A DNA stretch of 32,518 nucleotides from an uncultured Sphingomonadales bacterium (GCA_903848655.1 CAINGT010000085.1:1-32518); one strand, 5' to 3'; numbered from the stretch's first letter, positions 9,724-18,550 are shown. Made by a program: numbers and translations. Notes: generated by a model not told the origin, from the letters alone.

Positions 9724-10043
9724 ATGTCGCGCGCTTCATCCGGAATGCGCACTTCCAGCCCGTCGAGATCGTCGGTCAGCACGATCTGGCAGGCGAGGCG
9801 GCTGGTGCGGGTAACCCCGGCGGCGAGATCGAGCATGTCTTCTTCATCGTCAATCGCGGCGGGCAAACGGTCAAACCATGCGGGCGCAACGATCACGTGG
9901 CAGGTCGAACAGGCCATCTGCCCTTCGCACGTGCCTTCTAGCGGCATGTCCACGGCCTGCCCCGCTTCGAGCAGACGCGCGCCCGGCGCGGCCTCGGCCA
10001 AGACTTTGCGGCCATCGGTGGTCGTGAAGCAGACGGTGACCAT
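9711..10043 (-). CDS. Adrenodoxin-type [2Fe-2S] ferredoxin
   Basis: A small soluble electron carrier of 110 aa. Cluster ligands are Cys39, Cys45, Cys48 and Cys85, in the pattern C-X5-C-X2-C...C typical of adrenodoxin or Isc-type (Fdx) ferredoxins rather than plant-type ones. The acidic stretch DDEEDMLD (65-72) corresponds to the partner-binding helix of that group. The ATG at 10043 has AGGAA about 10 bp upstream. It is the last gene of a minus-strand run with two cysteine desulfurases, 23 bp after the second, which suggests a role in Fe-S assembly. Supplying electrons to a P450 or another oxygenase is the alternative. Confidence 0.92.
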   Translation of the reverse strand: MVTVCFTTTDGRKVLAEAAPGARLLEAGQAVDMPLEGTCEGQMACSTCHVIVAPAWFDRLPAAIDDEEDMLDLAAGVTRTSRLACQIVLTDDLDGLEVRIPDEARDMQGR

Positions 10044-10066
10044 GCTGCGAATGTTCCTTTTTGCCC

Positions 10067-11146
10067 TTACAGACTTTGCGCCCGCACCGCCGACAGAATC
10101 GCCGCCAGCCCCGCTTCGAGATCATCGGCACGGGTATAACGTCCAAACCCGATGCGCAGCGATGATCGCGCCTGCTTGTCCGAAAGTCCGATGGCGCGCA
10201 AGACATGGCTGGGGCGGCCCGAACCGCTGGCACAGGCCGAACCGGCGGAAATTGCCACGCTGCGGCATTCGGACAACAGCCGCGCGGCGTCGAGCCCATC
10301 GATCCGCACGTTGCAATTGCCGCGCCAGCGCGCTGTCGCACTGCCGTTAAGCGTCCATCCGGTCAGGCGGTCGCGTGCCAGCGCCCACAGCTTGTCCACA
10401 TGCGCGGCATCGCTTTCCCACAGACTTGTGCACACATCTGCCGCCGCGCCAAACCCGGCGGCGAGCGCGGGGCTGAACGTTCCGGCGCGCAACCCGCCTT
10501 CTTGTCCGCCGCCGGTAATCAGCGGGTCGATGGCCAGCCCGTCGCGCACCCACAGCGCGCCGATCCCTTTGGGGCCATACACTTTGTGCGCCGAAATCGC
10601 CACCAGATCGGCCCCGGCTGGCGCTGCCAGCTTGCCCGCGGCTTGCACCGCATCGCACAGCAGCAGGGCACCCGCGTCATGCGCGCGCGCCGCGATTTGT
10701 TCGACCGGCTGCACCGTGCCGATCTCGTTGTTGACCTGCATCACCGCCACCAGCCCGGTGCCCGCCGGGATCGCCACATCCGCCGCCACCAGCCCGTGCG
10801 CATCGACCGGCAGCAGCATGAGCGCGGGATCGAGCGCGCGCGCGGTGTCGAGCACGGCGGCATGTTCGATGGCCGATACCACCAGCCGCCGCGCGCCCGA
10901 CCCCCGGATCGCCAGATTGATCGCTTCGGTCGCGCCCGAGGTAAAGATCACGCGCCCGCCCGGCGGCAACAGCCGCGCGACCCGCGCGCGCGCGACTTCA
11001 AGCGCCGCCGCCGCCGCGCGCCCGGCGCGGTGCGCGCTGTGCGGATTGGCAAAGCCGTCGCTGTCCGGCCCGCCGAGCCACGGCAGCATTGCTTCGCGCG
11101 CTTCGGGGGCGAGCGGGGTGGTCGCCTGATAGTCGAGATAGATCAT
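10067..11146 (-). CDS. Cysteine desulfurase, NifS/IscS-like (second of a tandem pair)
   Basis: A PLP-dependent class V aminotransferase-fold enzyme that releases sulfur from cysteine as a persulfide for Fe-S clusters or thio-modifications. PLP contacts visible are His95 (IEHAAV), Asp165/Gln168 (CDAVQAAGK) and the Schiff-base Lys188 (SAHKVYGPKG). The catalytic Cys305 lies in the GSACASGSGRPSHV loop, which resembles the longer group I (IscS/NifS) loop. Length is 359 aa, shorter than the roughly 400 of IscS. A longer in-frame reading toward 11707 exists but runs over the upstream gene. The ATG at 11146 overlaps the TGA of the preceding desulfurase (ATGA). The ferredoxin follows 23 bp later. Confidence 0.92.
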   Translation of the reverse strand: MIYLDYQATTPLAPEAREAMLPWLGGPDSDGFANPHSAHRAGRAAAAALEVARARVARLLPPGGRVIFTSGATEAINLAIRGSGARRLVVSAIEHAAVLDTARALDPALMLLPVDAHGLVAADVAIPAGTGLVAVMQVNNEIGTVQPVEQIAARAHDAGALLLCDAVQAAGKLAAPAGADLVAISAHKVYGPKGIGALWVRDGLAIDPLITGGGQEGGLRAGTFSPALAAGFGAAADVCTSLWESDAAHVDKLWALARDRLTGWTLNGSATARWRGNCNVRIDGLDAARLLSECRSVAISAGSACASGSGRPSHVLRAIGLSDKQARSSLRIGFGRYTRADDLEAGLAAILSAVRAQSL

Positions 11147-12183
11147 CGCCGCCCCGCCGCGAGCGCGCGCCATGCCGCAAGCAGGGCATCGATTTCGGCG
11201 GCGGTGGTTTCGCGCCCGATCGACACGCGGATCACTTCGCCAGCGCCGTCCACCCCCATCGCGGTCAGCACGTGGCTGGTGCGCAATGATCCCGACGAAC
11301 AGGCGCTGCCCGCCGATACGGCAATGCCTTGCGCGTCGAGCCGGATCAATTGCGCCTGCGCCGACAAGCCGGGCAGGCGATAAGCACCAATGCTGGCGAT
11401 ACGCGGCGCAGGTGCCGCCACGACTTCGCCCCCGGCGGCGATGATCCCCGCCTCCAACCGCGCGCGCAGTGCCGCCGCAGCGGTCAGCCAACCCGACCCC
11501 GCCGCCAAAGCCGCCGCCATTGCCATGGCACCGGGCAGATTTTCGGTCCCGCCGCGATAGCCGCGTTCTTGTCCGCCGGTCGGGCGCAGCAGCGCCCAAT
11601 CGCGCACCAGCAGCGCGCCACTGCCAATCGGGCCACCGAATTTGTGCGCCGAAATCGCGATCAGGTCGGCATCGGGCAGCGCCAGCTTGCCCGCGCTTTG
11701 CGCGCAATCGGCCAGCAACACGCCGCCCGCCGCGCGCACGCTTTGCCTCAGCGTATCCAGCGGTTGAATCACTCCGGTCTCGTTGTTGACATGCTGGATC
11801 GCCACCAGCCCGCGCACGTTGGCCGGATCACCCGGCTGCACTTGCCCGTGCTGATCGACCGCCAGCCGCACTGCCCCGGCGGCATGACGCAGCACCGCTT
11901 CATGCTCGACCGCCGACACCGCCACCAGCGGCGCATGGGCGCGGGACATTGCCAGCGCCAGCGCCTCGCTCGCGCCGCTGGTCAGGATCACTTCGCCCGA
12001 CCAATTCAGCGCTTCGGCAATCTGCGCGCGCGCCGCTTCAAGCGCGGCGCGCGCGGCGCGCCCGGCGCGGTGCGGGCTCGACGGGTTGGCCCAAGCGGCA
12101 AACCCTTGCGCCATGGCCGCAGCCGCAGCGGGCAGCAGCGGGGTGGTGGCGGCATGGTCGAGATAGATCGCGGGATCGGCCAA
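11143..12183 (-). CDS. Cysteine desulfurase, NifS/IscS-like (first of a tandem pair)
   Basis: A paralogue of the gene downstream, 346 aa. Visible residues are the PLP Lys181 (SAHKFGGPIG), Asp159/Gln162 (LLADCAQSAGK), His94 (VEHEAV), and the catalytic Cys295 in AGSACSSGSLRTSHVL. It retains the RGGTEN segment (210-215), close to the canonical RGGTxN of the NifS family, whereas the second copy has RAGTFS there, so the two have diverged. The start appears to be TTG at 12183: no ATG or GTG precedes the conserved IYLDHAATTP motif, and a weak GACGGAA sequence lies upstream. It is the first gene of the desulfurase-desulfurase-ferredoxin operon and is divergent from the alpha/beta hydrolase. Confidence 0.9.
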   Translation of the reverse strand: MADPAIYLDHAATTPLLPAAAAAMAQGFAAWANPSSPHRAGRAARAALEAARAQIAEALNWSGEVILTSGASEALALAMSRAHAPLVAVSAVEHEAVLRHAAGAVRLAVDQHGQVQPGDPANVRGLVAIQHVNNETGVIQPLDTLRQSVRAAGGVLLADCAQSAGKLALPDADLIAISAHKFGGPIGSGALLVRDWALLRPTGGQERGYRGGTENLPGAMAMAAALAAGSGWLTAAAALRARLEAGIIAAGGEVVAAPAPRIASIGAYRLPGLSAQAQLIRLDAQGIAVSAGSACSSGSLRTSHVLTAMGVDGAGEVIRVSIGRETTAAEIDALLAAWRALAAGRR

Positions 12184-12204
12184 TCGGGTTTCCGTCGTGA
12201 AAGA

Positions 12205-12232
12205 TTGCTTTCGCCAAGCCGGTTTCTATATA
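12205..12232 (+). promoter_or_regulatory. Candidate sigma70-type promoter for the alpha/beta hydrolase
   Basis: TTGCTT (12205-12210) and TATATA (12227-12232) are separated by 16 bp, in one of the few A/T-rich pockets of this GC-rich window, about 97 bp before the hydrolase ATG. This is read by eye and has no experimental support; alphaproteobacterial promoters often depart from this consensus. Confidence 0.35.
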
Positions 12233-12328
12233 GCATCTGCTTCCATTCCGGCGCGTTCAATTTTTGCGAACCGCAACGGCCGCCCAACCCACCGGGGCAG
12301 CGCCGCCAACCAGTCATCAGGAACCACC

Positions 12329-12985
12329 ATGCCCGCAGTCATCTTTCCCGGTCCCGAAGGTCGCCTTGAAGGCCGGTTTCAGCCCGGCAGCCGCCCGCGC
12401 GCGCCCGTGGCGATGATTCTGCACCCGCATCCGCAAGCGGGCGGGACGATGAATGACCGCATTACCCAGGCGCTCTATCGCGGCTTTGTCGCGCGCGGGT
12501 TTGCGACGCTGCGGTTCAATTTTCGCGGCGTCGGGCGCAGTCAGGGCAGCTTTGACAATGGCATCGGCGAATTGTCCGACGCCGCCGCCGCGCTCGACTG
12601 GGTGCAGCAGATCCACCCCGAAGCCACCACCACGTGGATTGCGGGTTATTCGTTCGGCGCGCTGATCGGAATGCAATTGCTGATGCGCCGCCCCGAAGTG
12701 CGTGGCTTTATCGCGGTGTCACCGCCCGCCAATATGTATGATTTCAGCTTTCTGGCCCCCTGCCCCGCGTCGGGCATTATCATTCAGGGTGTGGCCGATA
12801 CGGTCGTCACGCCCAGTGCGGTGCAAAAGCTGGTCGATAAATTGCGCACCCAGCGCCATATCACCATCCACCACAACGAAATCCCGCGTGCCAACCATTT
12901 CTATGAAAACGAACTCGATGAATTGATCCGCGCCGCCGATACCTATCTCGATATGCGGCTGTCACCCGACTGCCCGATCAAATAG
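12329..12985 (+). CDS. Alpha/beta-hydrolase superfamily protein (COG2945-like)
   Basis: A soluble alpha/beta-hydrolase of 218 aa. The nucleophile elbow is GYSFGA with Ser108; the likely acid is Asp157 (QGVADTVV) and the likely base His190 (RANHFY). LHPHPQAGG (31-39) provides the oxyanion-side HPHP motif typical of the COG2945 subgroup, and FNFRGVGRSQG (64-73) is also conserved there. The substrate is unknown. The ATG at 12329 was preferred over the longer reading from 12197 because AGGAA lies 7 bp upstream and the extra residues are not conserved-looking. It is divergent from the cysteine desulfurase operon. A functional link to Fe-S metabolism is only suggested by position. Confidence 0.9.
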   Translation: MPAVIFPGPEGRLEGRFQPGSRPRAPVAMILHPHPQAGGTMNDRITQALYRGFVARGFATLRFNFRGVGRSQGSFDNGIGELSDAAAALDWVQQIHPEATTTWIAGYSFGALIGMQLLMRRPEVRGFIAVSPPANMYDFSFLAPCPASGIIIQGVADTVVTPSAVQKLVDKLRTQRHITIHHNEIPRANHFYENELDELIRAADTYLDMRLSPDCPIK

Positions 12986-12991
12986 CGCGGA

Positions 12992-13156
12992 TTACCCGAA
13001 CGGTACGGCCCAGATCGCCAGATTGCCCGCAAGCACCACGGCTGCCACTACCATCAACACCGCTTGGCGGCGCACCCCGCGCCGCCACAGCGCAGCCGCG
13101 CCCGCCAGCAACGCGACAATCGCCAGCACGACCACCGAAAACACCAAGTCGCGCAC
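12992..13156 (-). CDS. Small two-helix membrane protein, function unknown
   Basis: A predicted 54-aa protein made of two hydrophobic segments (VFSVVVLAIVALLAGAAAL and AVLMVVAAVVLAGNLAIWAV) separated by a basic turn WRRGVRRQ. The GTG at 13156 begins 7 bp after the stop of the GFA-family gene, so the two are probably co-transcribed. An ATG at 13249 would give 85 aa but would overlap the GFA gene and adds a basic, cysteine-rich leader. No clear ribosome site is seen before the GTG. The gene is not recognised beyond its topology and could be a chance reading frame. Confidence 0.5.
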   Translation of the reverse strand: MRDLVFSVVVLAIVALLAGAAALWRRGVRRQAVLMVVAAVVLAGNLAIWAVPFG

Positions 13157-13163
13157 GGCGCGG

Positions 13164-13664
13164 TCAGCCTGCACGCAACGCGCGCAACCGCGCCGCGCCA
13201 GCTTCGCCGAGCAGCGCCGGAATATCGCGGCCCGCATAAAACGCGGCAAACGCCGGAACAGCCGGATCGAGCGGCAGCCAATAGAGCTTGCTGCGCGTAA
13301 AGATATGCACGGTGGGCGGGCAAAGCGCGGGTTGATCGAGCGTGCCGACCCGCACGAATGTCACGCGCGGGCCCATCACGGCATAATGGCTCCACACCAC
13401 GGTGCGGCACTGCGGACAGCGGCAGATCGTCTGCCCCGCACCACTGCCGCTGGGAGCCTGATCGGTCAGCAGTTCCGGCCCGCTGGCGCGGACATGCTCG
13501 GTCTCGATGACCGCATTCAGGCCAAACGCGCTGCCGCTCTGGCGCTGGCAATCGGTGCAATGGCAGCAATTTACCGAATATGGCGCTATTGCCAGCGAAT
13601 AGCGCACCGCGCCGCAAGCACAGCCGCCGGTGGCAAAGTCATCGTGGCCTGATTCGGTGTCCAT
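13164..13664 (-). CDS. GFA-family (Mss4-like zinc fold) protein
   Basis: A 166-aa member of the glutathione-dependent formaldehyde-activating (GFA/CENP-V) family. Zinc-binding cysteines are visible as GGCACGAVRY, NCCHCTDCQRQSG and a C-terminal ICRCPQCRT pair. Family members are often annotated as aldehyde-detoxifying, but most, probably including this one, have no proven activity. The ATG at 13664 was selected because the longer in-frame reading to 13946 runs through the family A repeat, producing a [20 protein letters not shown] string that is a known artefact of such repeats. It is followed by the small membrane protein. Confidence 0.88.
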   Translation of the reverse strand: MDTESGHDDFATGGCACGAVRYSLAIAPYSVNCCHCTDCQRQSGSAFGLNAVIETEHVRASGPELLTDQAPSGSGAGQTICRCPQCRTVVWSHYAVMGPRVTFVRVGTLDQPALCPPTVHIFTRSKLYWLPLDPAVPAFAAFYAGRDIPALLGEAGAARLRALRAG

Positions 13665-14173
13665 ACCATCATCGTTGCGCGCGGCGGCAAATCGCGTCAA
13701 GCGGACACGCTGACACAGCGCGACGCAAAGGCAATCCAGCTCCTCCCCCTCTGGAGGAGGTGGCAGCCCGCAGGGCTGATGGAGGGGGCGCAACTTCAAG
13801 AAATCGCACGACATTCTTCCCGTCGTACCCCCTCCGTCAGCGCTTCGCGCTGCCACCTCCCCCAAAGGGGGAGGGGCTAGATTCCATATGCGATTGCCCT
13901 GCCAAAAGAGGGAGGAGCTTTGGGGCGTCATGGCGGGCAAGGTCACTGCTGCGCTTGCCCGCCTACCGCGCCATCCGCAGCAGGGGTCCGCGCGGGCATT
14001 TGCGCTTGGGGGGGCAGATCGGGCAGCGGCTTTGGGCGTTCCGGCTGGGCACGGGTGGTCATTGCGCCATCCTGCCTGCTTGCGCCGCTTAGGGCAAGAT
14101 CGGGCAAAAACCGCCGCGATTGCCCCATCAACAGCATTGCAGGCGCGGCACGGCGCGGCTAGGCGAGCGGGTG
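13665..14173. other. Gene-free stretch between the GFA gene and cobS
   Basis: About 500 bp without a convincing gene. It contains the 5' flank of the GFA gene, a full-length family A repeat (13740-13876), and then about 300 bp in which I see no recognisable coding sequence, RNA or duplicated motif. Reading frames on both strands here give low-complexity Arg/Pro/Ala-rich peptides, as expected from GC-rich noncoding DNA. The promoter of cobS presumably lies in the last part. Confidence 0.6.
13740..13876. repeat. Family A palindromic repeat, full-length copy
   Basis: Left half: CTCCTCCCCCTCTGGAGGAG, then GTGGCAGCCCGCAGGGCTGA and GGAGGGGGCG. Right half: CCCCCTCCGTCAGCGC, CGCTGCCACCTCCCCC and GGGGGAGGGG. 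The halves are inverted around a spacer containing GAAATCGCACGACATTCTT, which closely matches the spacer of the copy at 2106-2216. Each half also has its own small hairpin. The shared spacer shows that these are copies of one mobile or dispersed element rather than independent terminators. Confidence 0.85.
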
Positions 14174-15145
14174 ATGACCGACACGACCGCCAGCACGCTG
14201 CTCTCCGCCCCCGATACCACTATCGACGTCCGCGCGACGTTCGGGATCGATATTGTCATGACCGTGCCCGCGTTCAGCGTGGCCGATGAACGTGTGCCCG
14301 ATATCGATGCCAATTACGTGTTCGACCCCGATACCACGCTGGCGATCCTCGCAGGCTTTGCGTTCAACCGGCGGGTGATGGTGCAAGGCTATCACGGCAC
14401 CGGCAAATCGACGCATATCGAACAAGTTGCCGCGCGGCTGAACTGGCCGTGCGTGCGCATCAACCTCGATGCGCATATCAGCCGGATCGATCTGATCGGT
14501 CGCGATGCCATCGTGTTGCGCGACGGCTTGCAAGTGACCGAATTTCGCGAAGGGCTGCTGCCATGGGCGCTGCAAACCCCGACCGCGCTGGTGTTTGACG
14601 AATATGATGCGGGCCGCCCCGATGTCATGTTCGTGATCCAGCGCGTGCTGGAAACCGAAGGCAAGCTGACGCTGCTCGATCAAAACCGCGTGATCCGCCC
14701 CAGCCCGTGGTTCCGCTTGTTCGCCACCGCCAATACGGTGGGGCTGGGCGATACCTCAGGGCTGTACCACGGCACGCAGGCGATCAACCAAGGGCAGATG
14801 GACCGCTGGAATCTGGTGGTCGCGCTCAACTATCTGCCCGCGCCGACCGAACTTGCCATCGTCACGAGCAAAGTGCCGGGGCTGGATGACAAGACCGCCG
14901 CCGCGATGGTGCGCGTGGCCGATCTGACACGCAAAGGCTTTATCGGCGGGGATATTTCCACCGTGATGAGCCCGCGCACGGTGATTAGCTGGGCGCAGAA
15001 CGCGGCTATCTTCAACGATATCGGCTTTGCCTTTCGCCTGTCGTTCCTCAACAAGTGTGATGAGACCGAACGCGTGCTGGTGGCCGAATACTACCAGCGC
15101 GTGTTCGGCAAAGACTTGCCCGAAAGCGTCGCGCATCTGGTGTAA
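14174..15145 (+). CDS. cobS: Cobaltochelatase CobS-type AAA+ ATPase
   Basis: The AAA+ ATPase that, with CobT and CobN, drives cobalt insertion into hydrogenobyrinic acid diamide in aerobic cobalamin synthesis. Length is 323 aa. Walker A is GYHGTGKST (72-80), Walker B is TALVFDEYD (137-145), and [11 protein letters not shown] follows as the sensor region. The ATG at 14174 fits the CobS N-terminus; an earlier in-frame start at 14120 adds 18 residues without character. A cobT gene usually follows cobS, but here the next gene is an MDR oxidoreductase on the other strand and no other cobalamin gene is in the window. The CobS/CobT pair may serve a different chelatase or a salvage role in strains without the full pathway. 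Confidence 0.93.
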   Translation: MTDTTASTLLSAPDTTIDVRATFGIDIVMTVPAFSVADERVPDIDANYVFDPDTTLAILAGFAFNRRVMVQGYHGTGKSTHIEQVAARLNWPCVRINLDAHISRIDLIGRDAIVLRDGLQVTEFREGLLPWALQTPTALVFDEYDAGRPDVMFVIQRVLETEGKLTLLDQNRVIRPSPWFRLFATANTVGLGDTSGLYHGTQAINQGQMDRWNLVVALNYLPAPTELAIVTSKVPGLDDKTAAAMVRVADLTRKGFIGGDISTVMSPRTVISWAQNAAIFNDIGFAFRLSFLNKCDETERVLVAEYYQRVFGKDLPESVAHLV

Positions 15146-15147
15146 GA

Positions 15148-16257
15148 TCAGCCGTGCGGTACGATCAGATACTTTTCCCCGGTTGCGCGCGCGTTATAGG
15201 CCAGCGCCACATCGCGCGTTAGCGCCTCGTCCAGCGTGATGCGCGCCTTGAAATGGCTGGCAAACGTGGTGGTCAATTCATCGAGCACGCGCTGACGCAA
15301 CTGTGCGGCGGCCTCCGCGCCGATCTTCGCCAAATAAGGAAGCAGCAAAAACCCGCTCAGCGACCAGGCAAAGCCGAAATTGCGGTTGAGCACGGTGGGG
15401 CCGGTATCGAGCATCCCGTATGTATAGACTTGCTTGAACGTGTCTGAACCATAGCGGCTGAATGGCGCGTTTTTGGCAGCAACCTGTTCCATCGCCGCCA
15501 GAATTTGCCCAGCCAGTTTGCCCCCGCCAATCGCATCGAACGCCAGCGTCGCACCGGTGGCCGCGATGGCCGCTACCAGATCATCGCCGAAACGCGCGCT
15601 GGATGAATCGACCACATATTCGGCCCCGATGCCAGTCAACAGCGCGGCTTGCGCGGGTGAGCGCACGATATTGACCAGCGGTATGCCATCGGCCTGACAG
15701 ATGCGAACGAGCATCTGGCCCAGATTCGATGCGGCGGCAGTGTGCACCAGCGCTGTGTGGCCTTCGCGCCGCACCGCATCGGCAAAACACAGCGCGGTCA
15801 GCGGATTGACGAACACCGCCGCGCCTTGTTCGGCGCTGATTCCATCGGGCAGGACCACCGCGCTGCGCGCATCGACCACGCGGTACTGTGCATACATCGC
15901 ACCGGGGATGACCGCGACTCGCTTGCCCAGCAAAGCCTGCGCCGCATCGGCATCGCCCGCCGCGATTACCGTGCCCGCGCCTTCGTTGCCCACCGGCAGC
16001 ACATCGCCCAGCCGCGCCTTCATCGCGCGCACTGCCGGCTCGGGCATCGTCGCCACGATCTTGCCGGGCGAAAATTCGCCATTGGCAAGGTCAGCCGGAC
16101 CAAACAGCAGGGCAAGATCAGAAGGGTTGATCGGTGCCGCCTCGATCCGGATCAGCACGTCGTGCCCGGTGGGTGCGGCCAGTTCTTCATCGCGCAAGGC
16201 CACGGTCAGTCGGCCATCGGCTTCAAGCGTTGATACCAGTTGCCTGTTCAGGACCAT
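15148..16257 (-). CDS. MDR-superfamily zinc-binding dehydrogenase / quinone oxidoreductase-like
   Basis: An NAD(P)H-dependent medium-chain reductase of 369 aa. The GroES-like domain (1-150) has [11 protein letters not shown] and VGNEGAGTV (89-97); the Rossmann domain contains [12 protein letters not shown] (172-183) for nucleotide binding. The catalytic-zinc cysteine is absent, placing it nearer the quinone oxidoreductase or enoyl reductase branch than alcohol dehydrogenases. The substrate is unknown. The ATG at 16257 has GGGAGAGC about 8 bp upstream, which decides the start over the ATG at 16314. It overlaps the last 35 bp of truA on the same strand, implying co-transcription with fmt-truA. 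It is convergent with cobS, 2 bp apart. Confidence 0.87.
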   Translation of the reverse strand: MVLNRQLVSTLEADGRLTVALRDEELAAPTGHDVLIRIEAAPINPSDLALLFGPADLANGEFSPGKIVATMPEPAVRAMKARLGDVLPVGNEGAGTVIAAGDADAAQALLGKRVAVIPGAMYAQYRVVDARSAVVLPDGISAEQGAAVFVNPLTALCFADAVRREGHTALVHTAAASNLGQMLVRICQADGIPLVNIVRSPAQAALLTGIGAEYVVDSSSARFGDDLVAAIAATGATLAFDAIGGGKLAGQILAAMEQVAAKNAPFSRYGSDTFKQVYTYGMLDTGPTVLNRNFGFAWSLSGFLLLPYLAKIGAEAAAQLRQRVLDELTTTFASHFKARITLDEALTRDVALAYNARATGEKYLIVPHG

Positions 16258-17008
16258 GATCGTGCTCTCCCGGATAGAACGCATTGATGAAATATAGCCC
16301 GTCGGGTGGCGCATTCAGCCCCAGTTTGCAACGGTCTTTGGCATCGCGCGCGGCGATCAGATCAGAATACCTCCAATGGCCCTGGCCGACCAGCGCCAGA
16401 CACCCCACCATCGAGCGCACCTGATGTTGCAAAAAGCTGCGCGCGGCAGCGGTGATCAGCACGTGATCGCCCACGCGCCGCACATCAAGCCGGTCCAGCT
16501 TTTTCACCGGGCTGGCCGACTGGCAATGCGCCGACCGGAACGTGGTGAAATCGTGCGTGCCGACCAGCGCTTGCGCGGCGTGGTGCATGGCATCGGCATC
16601 AATCGGGCGGGTGATCCGCCACGCGCGCCCCGCCTCCAGCGTCAGCGGCGCGCGGCGGTTGATGATGCGATATTCATACGCGCGCCCGACACACGAAAAC
16701 CGCGCGTGCCAGTCATCCGCCACTTCCACGCAGCCCAGCACCGCAATCGGCTGCGGGCGCAATTTGGCGTTGATCGCTTCGGACAGACGAAAGGCATCGA
16801 AGGGGCGCGACAAGTCGAAATGCGCGCGCATCCCGCGCGCGTGGACCCCGGTATCGGTGCGCCCGGCGGCATGGATTGCCACCACCTCTCCCGTCACTGC
16901 CAGCACTGCCGCTTCGAGCGCCTGTTGCACGGTCGGGCCATGCGGCTGGCGCTGAAACCCCATATAAGGCGCGCCATCCCATTCGAGCGTCAGCGCAAAG
17001 CGCGGCAT
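16223..17008 (-). CDS. truA: tRNA pseudouridine(38-40) synthase
   Basis: Converts uridines 38-40 in the anticodon arm to pseudouridine. The catalytic Asp52 sits in the family motif [12 protein letters not shown] (48-59); [18 protein letters not shown] (4-21) is the typical N-terminal strand, and [13 protein letters not shown] is the conserved C-terminal helix. Length is 261 aa, normal. The ATG at 17008 overlaps the fmt stop by one base (TGATG), a usual coupling arrangement, and the fmt-truA pairing is common in alphaproteobacteria. The 3' end overlaps the start of the MDR reductase gene by 35 bp. Confidence 0.96.
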   Translation of the reverse strand: MPRFALTLEWDGAPYMGFQRQPHGPTVQQALEAAVLAVTGEVVAIHAAGRTDTGVHARGMRAHFDLSRPFDAFRLSEAINAKLRPQPIAVLGCVEVADDWHARFSCVGRAYEYRIINRRAPLTLEAGRAWRITRPIDADAMHHAAQALVGTHDFTTFRSAHCQSASPVKKLDRLDVRRVGDHVLITAAARSFLQHQVRSMVGCLALVGQGHWRYSDLIAARDAKDRCKLGLNAPPDGLYFINAFYPGEHDHGPEQATGINA

Positions 17009-17910
17009 CAGAGCCGCGTCCCGGCGGGCAAGCCATGGCCGCGCAGCAGCGCCGCCGTGTCCATCGCCGCGCGACCGGCGCGCTGCACCCGTGTCGGGCG
17101 CAGCGCGCCTTGCCCGCATGCAATCGTCAACCGGTCATCGAGCACAGTGCCCGGCGCACCGCTGCCCGCGACCACGTCTGCCGCCAGCACGCGCCAGCGT
17201 TCGCCGCCATGGTCGAACCACGCCCCCGGCGCAGGGGCAAAGCCGCGCACCTGCCGCTCGACCGCGTCTGCCGCTTGGGTAAAATCAATCCGCGCTTCGG
17301 CTTTGGCGATCTTGGCGGCGTAAGTCACCCCCTGATCGCCTTGCGCCACCGCCGGATGACTTGCGAGATCGTGCAACACCGCCACCATCGCTTGCGCGCC
17401 CAAGTCCGCCAGTTCGGCAGTCAGTTCGCCCGCGTTCTTGCGCGCCACCGGCGTGCGCCGCATCAAGCGCATCGGCCCGGTATCAAGCCCGCGCTCCATC
17501 TGCATGATCGTGACCCCGGTTTCATCGTCGCCTGCCAGAATCGCGCGCTGCACCGGGGCCGCGCCGCGCCAGCGCGGCAGGATCGAGCCATGCACGTTCA
17601 AACATCCATGCACCGGCGCAGCCAGAATCGCTGGCGGCAGGATCAGCCCATAAGCCGCAACCACCGCAACATCGGCGCGATGCGCGGCAAATGCGGCCAC
17701 TGCATCGGCGTCTTTCAGGCTGACCGGTGTCAGCACGCACAGCCCCGCCGCCGCTGCCGCCGCGTGCACGGGCGAGGGGTGCAGCCGTTGCCCGCGCCCC
17801 GCCGGACGCGGCGGCTGGCTATAGACTGCAACCACGTCATGCCCAGCGGCGACCAGCGCGGTCAGCGTCGGTACCGCGAAGTCGGGGGTTCCCATGAACA
17901 CCAGCCGCAT
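17008..17910 (-). CDS. fmt: Methionyl-tRNA formyltransferase
   Basis: Transfers formyl from 10-formyl-THF to initiator Met-tRNA. Catalytic residues Asn105, His107 and Asp143 are present ([16 protein letters not shown] and LDTGP), offset by three from the E. coli enzyme. The N-terminus [14 protein letters not shown] is characteristic. Length is 300 aa. The ATG at 17910 has GAAAGGGC about 6 bp upstream; the longer reading to 18162 crosses into recR and is rejected. Functionally it pairs with the peptide deformylase gene that lies on the other strand about 700 bp away, and it heads the fmt-truA-reductase run. Confidence 0.97.
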   Translation of the reverse strand: MRLVFMGTPDFAVPTLTALVAAGHDVVAVYSQPPRPAGRGQRLHPSPVHAAAAAAGLCVLTPVSLKDADAVAAFAAHRADVAVVAAYGLILPPAILAAPVHGCLNVHGSILPRWRGAAPVQRAILAGDDETGVTIMQMERGLDTGPMRLMRRTPVARKNAGELTAELADLGAQAMVAVLHDLASHPAVAQGDQGVTYAAKIAKAEARIDFTQAADAVERQVRGFAPAPGAWFDHGGERWRVLAADVVAGSGAPGTVLDDRLTIACGQGALRPTRVQRAGRAAMDTAALLRGHGLPAGTRL

Positions 17911-17953
17911 CTTTGCCCTTTCGTTTTGAGCCATGGCGCTTATCTGTACCGCG

Positions 17954-18550
17954 ATGGCATCGCAAGAGATCGAGGCACTGGCCCAAGCGCTGGCGCGCCT
18001 GCCCGGGCTGGGGCCGCGTTCGGCGCGGCGCGCGGTGCTGTGGCTGATCAAGCGGCGCGACACCGCGTTTGCCGGGCTGGTCGAAGCGCTCGGCACGGTG
18101 CGCGCGGCGCTGGTCGAATGCCCGCGCTGCGGCAATATCGATACCACCAGCCCCTGCGGCATTTGCGCCGATCCGCGTCGCGATGCGCGCGCGCTGTGCG
18201 TGGTCGAAGATGTGGCCGATCTGTGGGCACTTGATCGCGCGCGGCTGTTTACCGGGCGTTATCATGTGCTGGGCGGGCGCTTGTCAGCGCTCGATGGCGT
18301 GCGGCCCGAAGATCTGAGCATCGCGCTGCTGATCGAGCGCGTGGCGGCGGGCGGGATCGACGAAGTGGTGCTGGCGATGAATGCCACGCTCGAAGGCCAG
18401 ACCACCGCGCACTATCTGGCCGAACGGCTTGAAGGATTTCCGATCCGGCTGACCCAGTTGGCGCACGGGCTGCCGGTGGGGGGCGAACTCGATTATCTGG
18501 ATGAAGGCACTTTGGCGCAAGCCTTGCGCGCGCGCCGCCCGGTCGGGTGA
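17954..18550 (+). CDS. recR: Recombination mediator RecR
   Basis: Acts with RecF/RecO to load RecA on gapped DNA. The helix-hairpin-helix motif [11 protein letters not shown] (16-26), the zinc finger Cys56, Cys59, Cys68, Cys71 (CPRC...CGIC) and the Toprim domain beginning [10 protein letters not shown] (81-90) are all seen. The ATG at 17954 gives 198 aa, the usual length; an ATG at 17933 would add 7 residues and cannot be excluded, since neither has a strong ribosome site. It is divergent from fmt and is followed 47 bp later by def. Confidence 0.95.
   Translation: MASQEIEALAQALARLPGLGPRSARRAVLWLIKRRDTAFAGLVEALGTVRAALVECPRCGNIDTTSPCGICADPRRDARALCVVEDVADLWALDRARLFTGRYHVLGGRLSALDGVRPEDLSIALLIERVAAGGIDEVVLAMNATLEGQTTAHYLAERLEGFPIRLTQLAHGLPVGGELDYLDEGTLAQALRARRPVG

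Noticed and set aside
11147..11707. Long N-terminal extension of the second cysteine desulfurase
   Set aside because: It lies wholly within the first desulfurase gene in another frame; the ATGA overlap at 11143-11146 gives the natural start.
13665..13946. N-terminal extension of the GFA-family gene
   Set aside because: The extension is the translated family A repeat plus low-complexity sequence; the conserved fold begins after the ATG at 13664.
13888..14289. A 133-codon plus-strand reading frame before and into cobS
   Set aside because: It overlaps the cobS start in another frame, is Arg/Ala/His-rich and resembles nothing; typical of GC-rich shadow frames.
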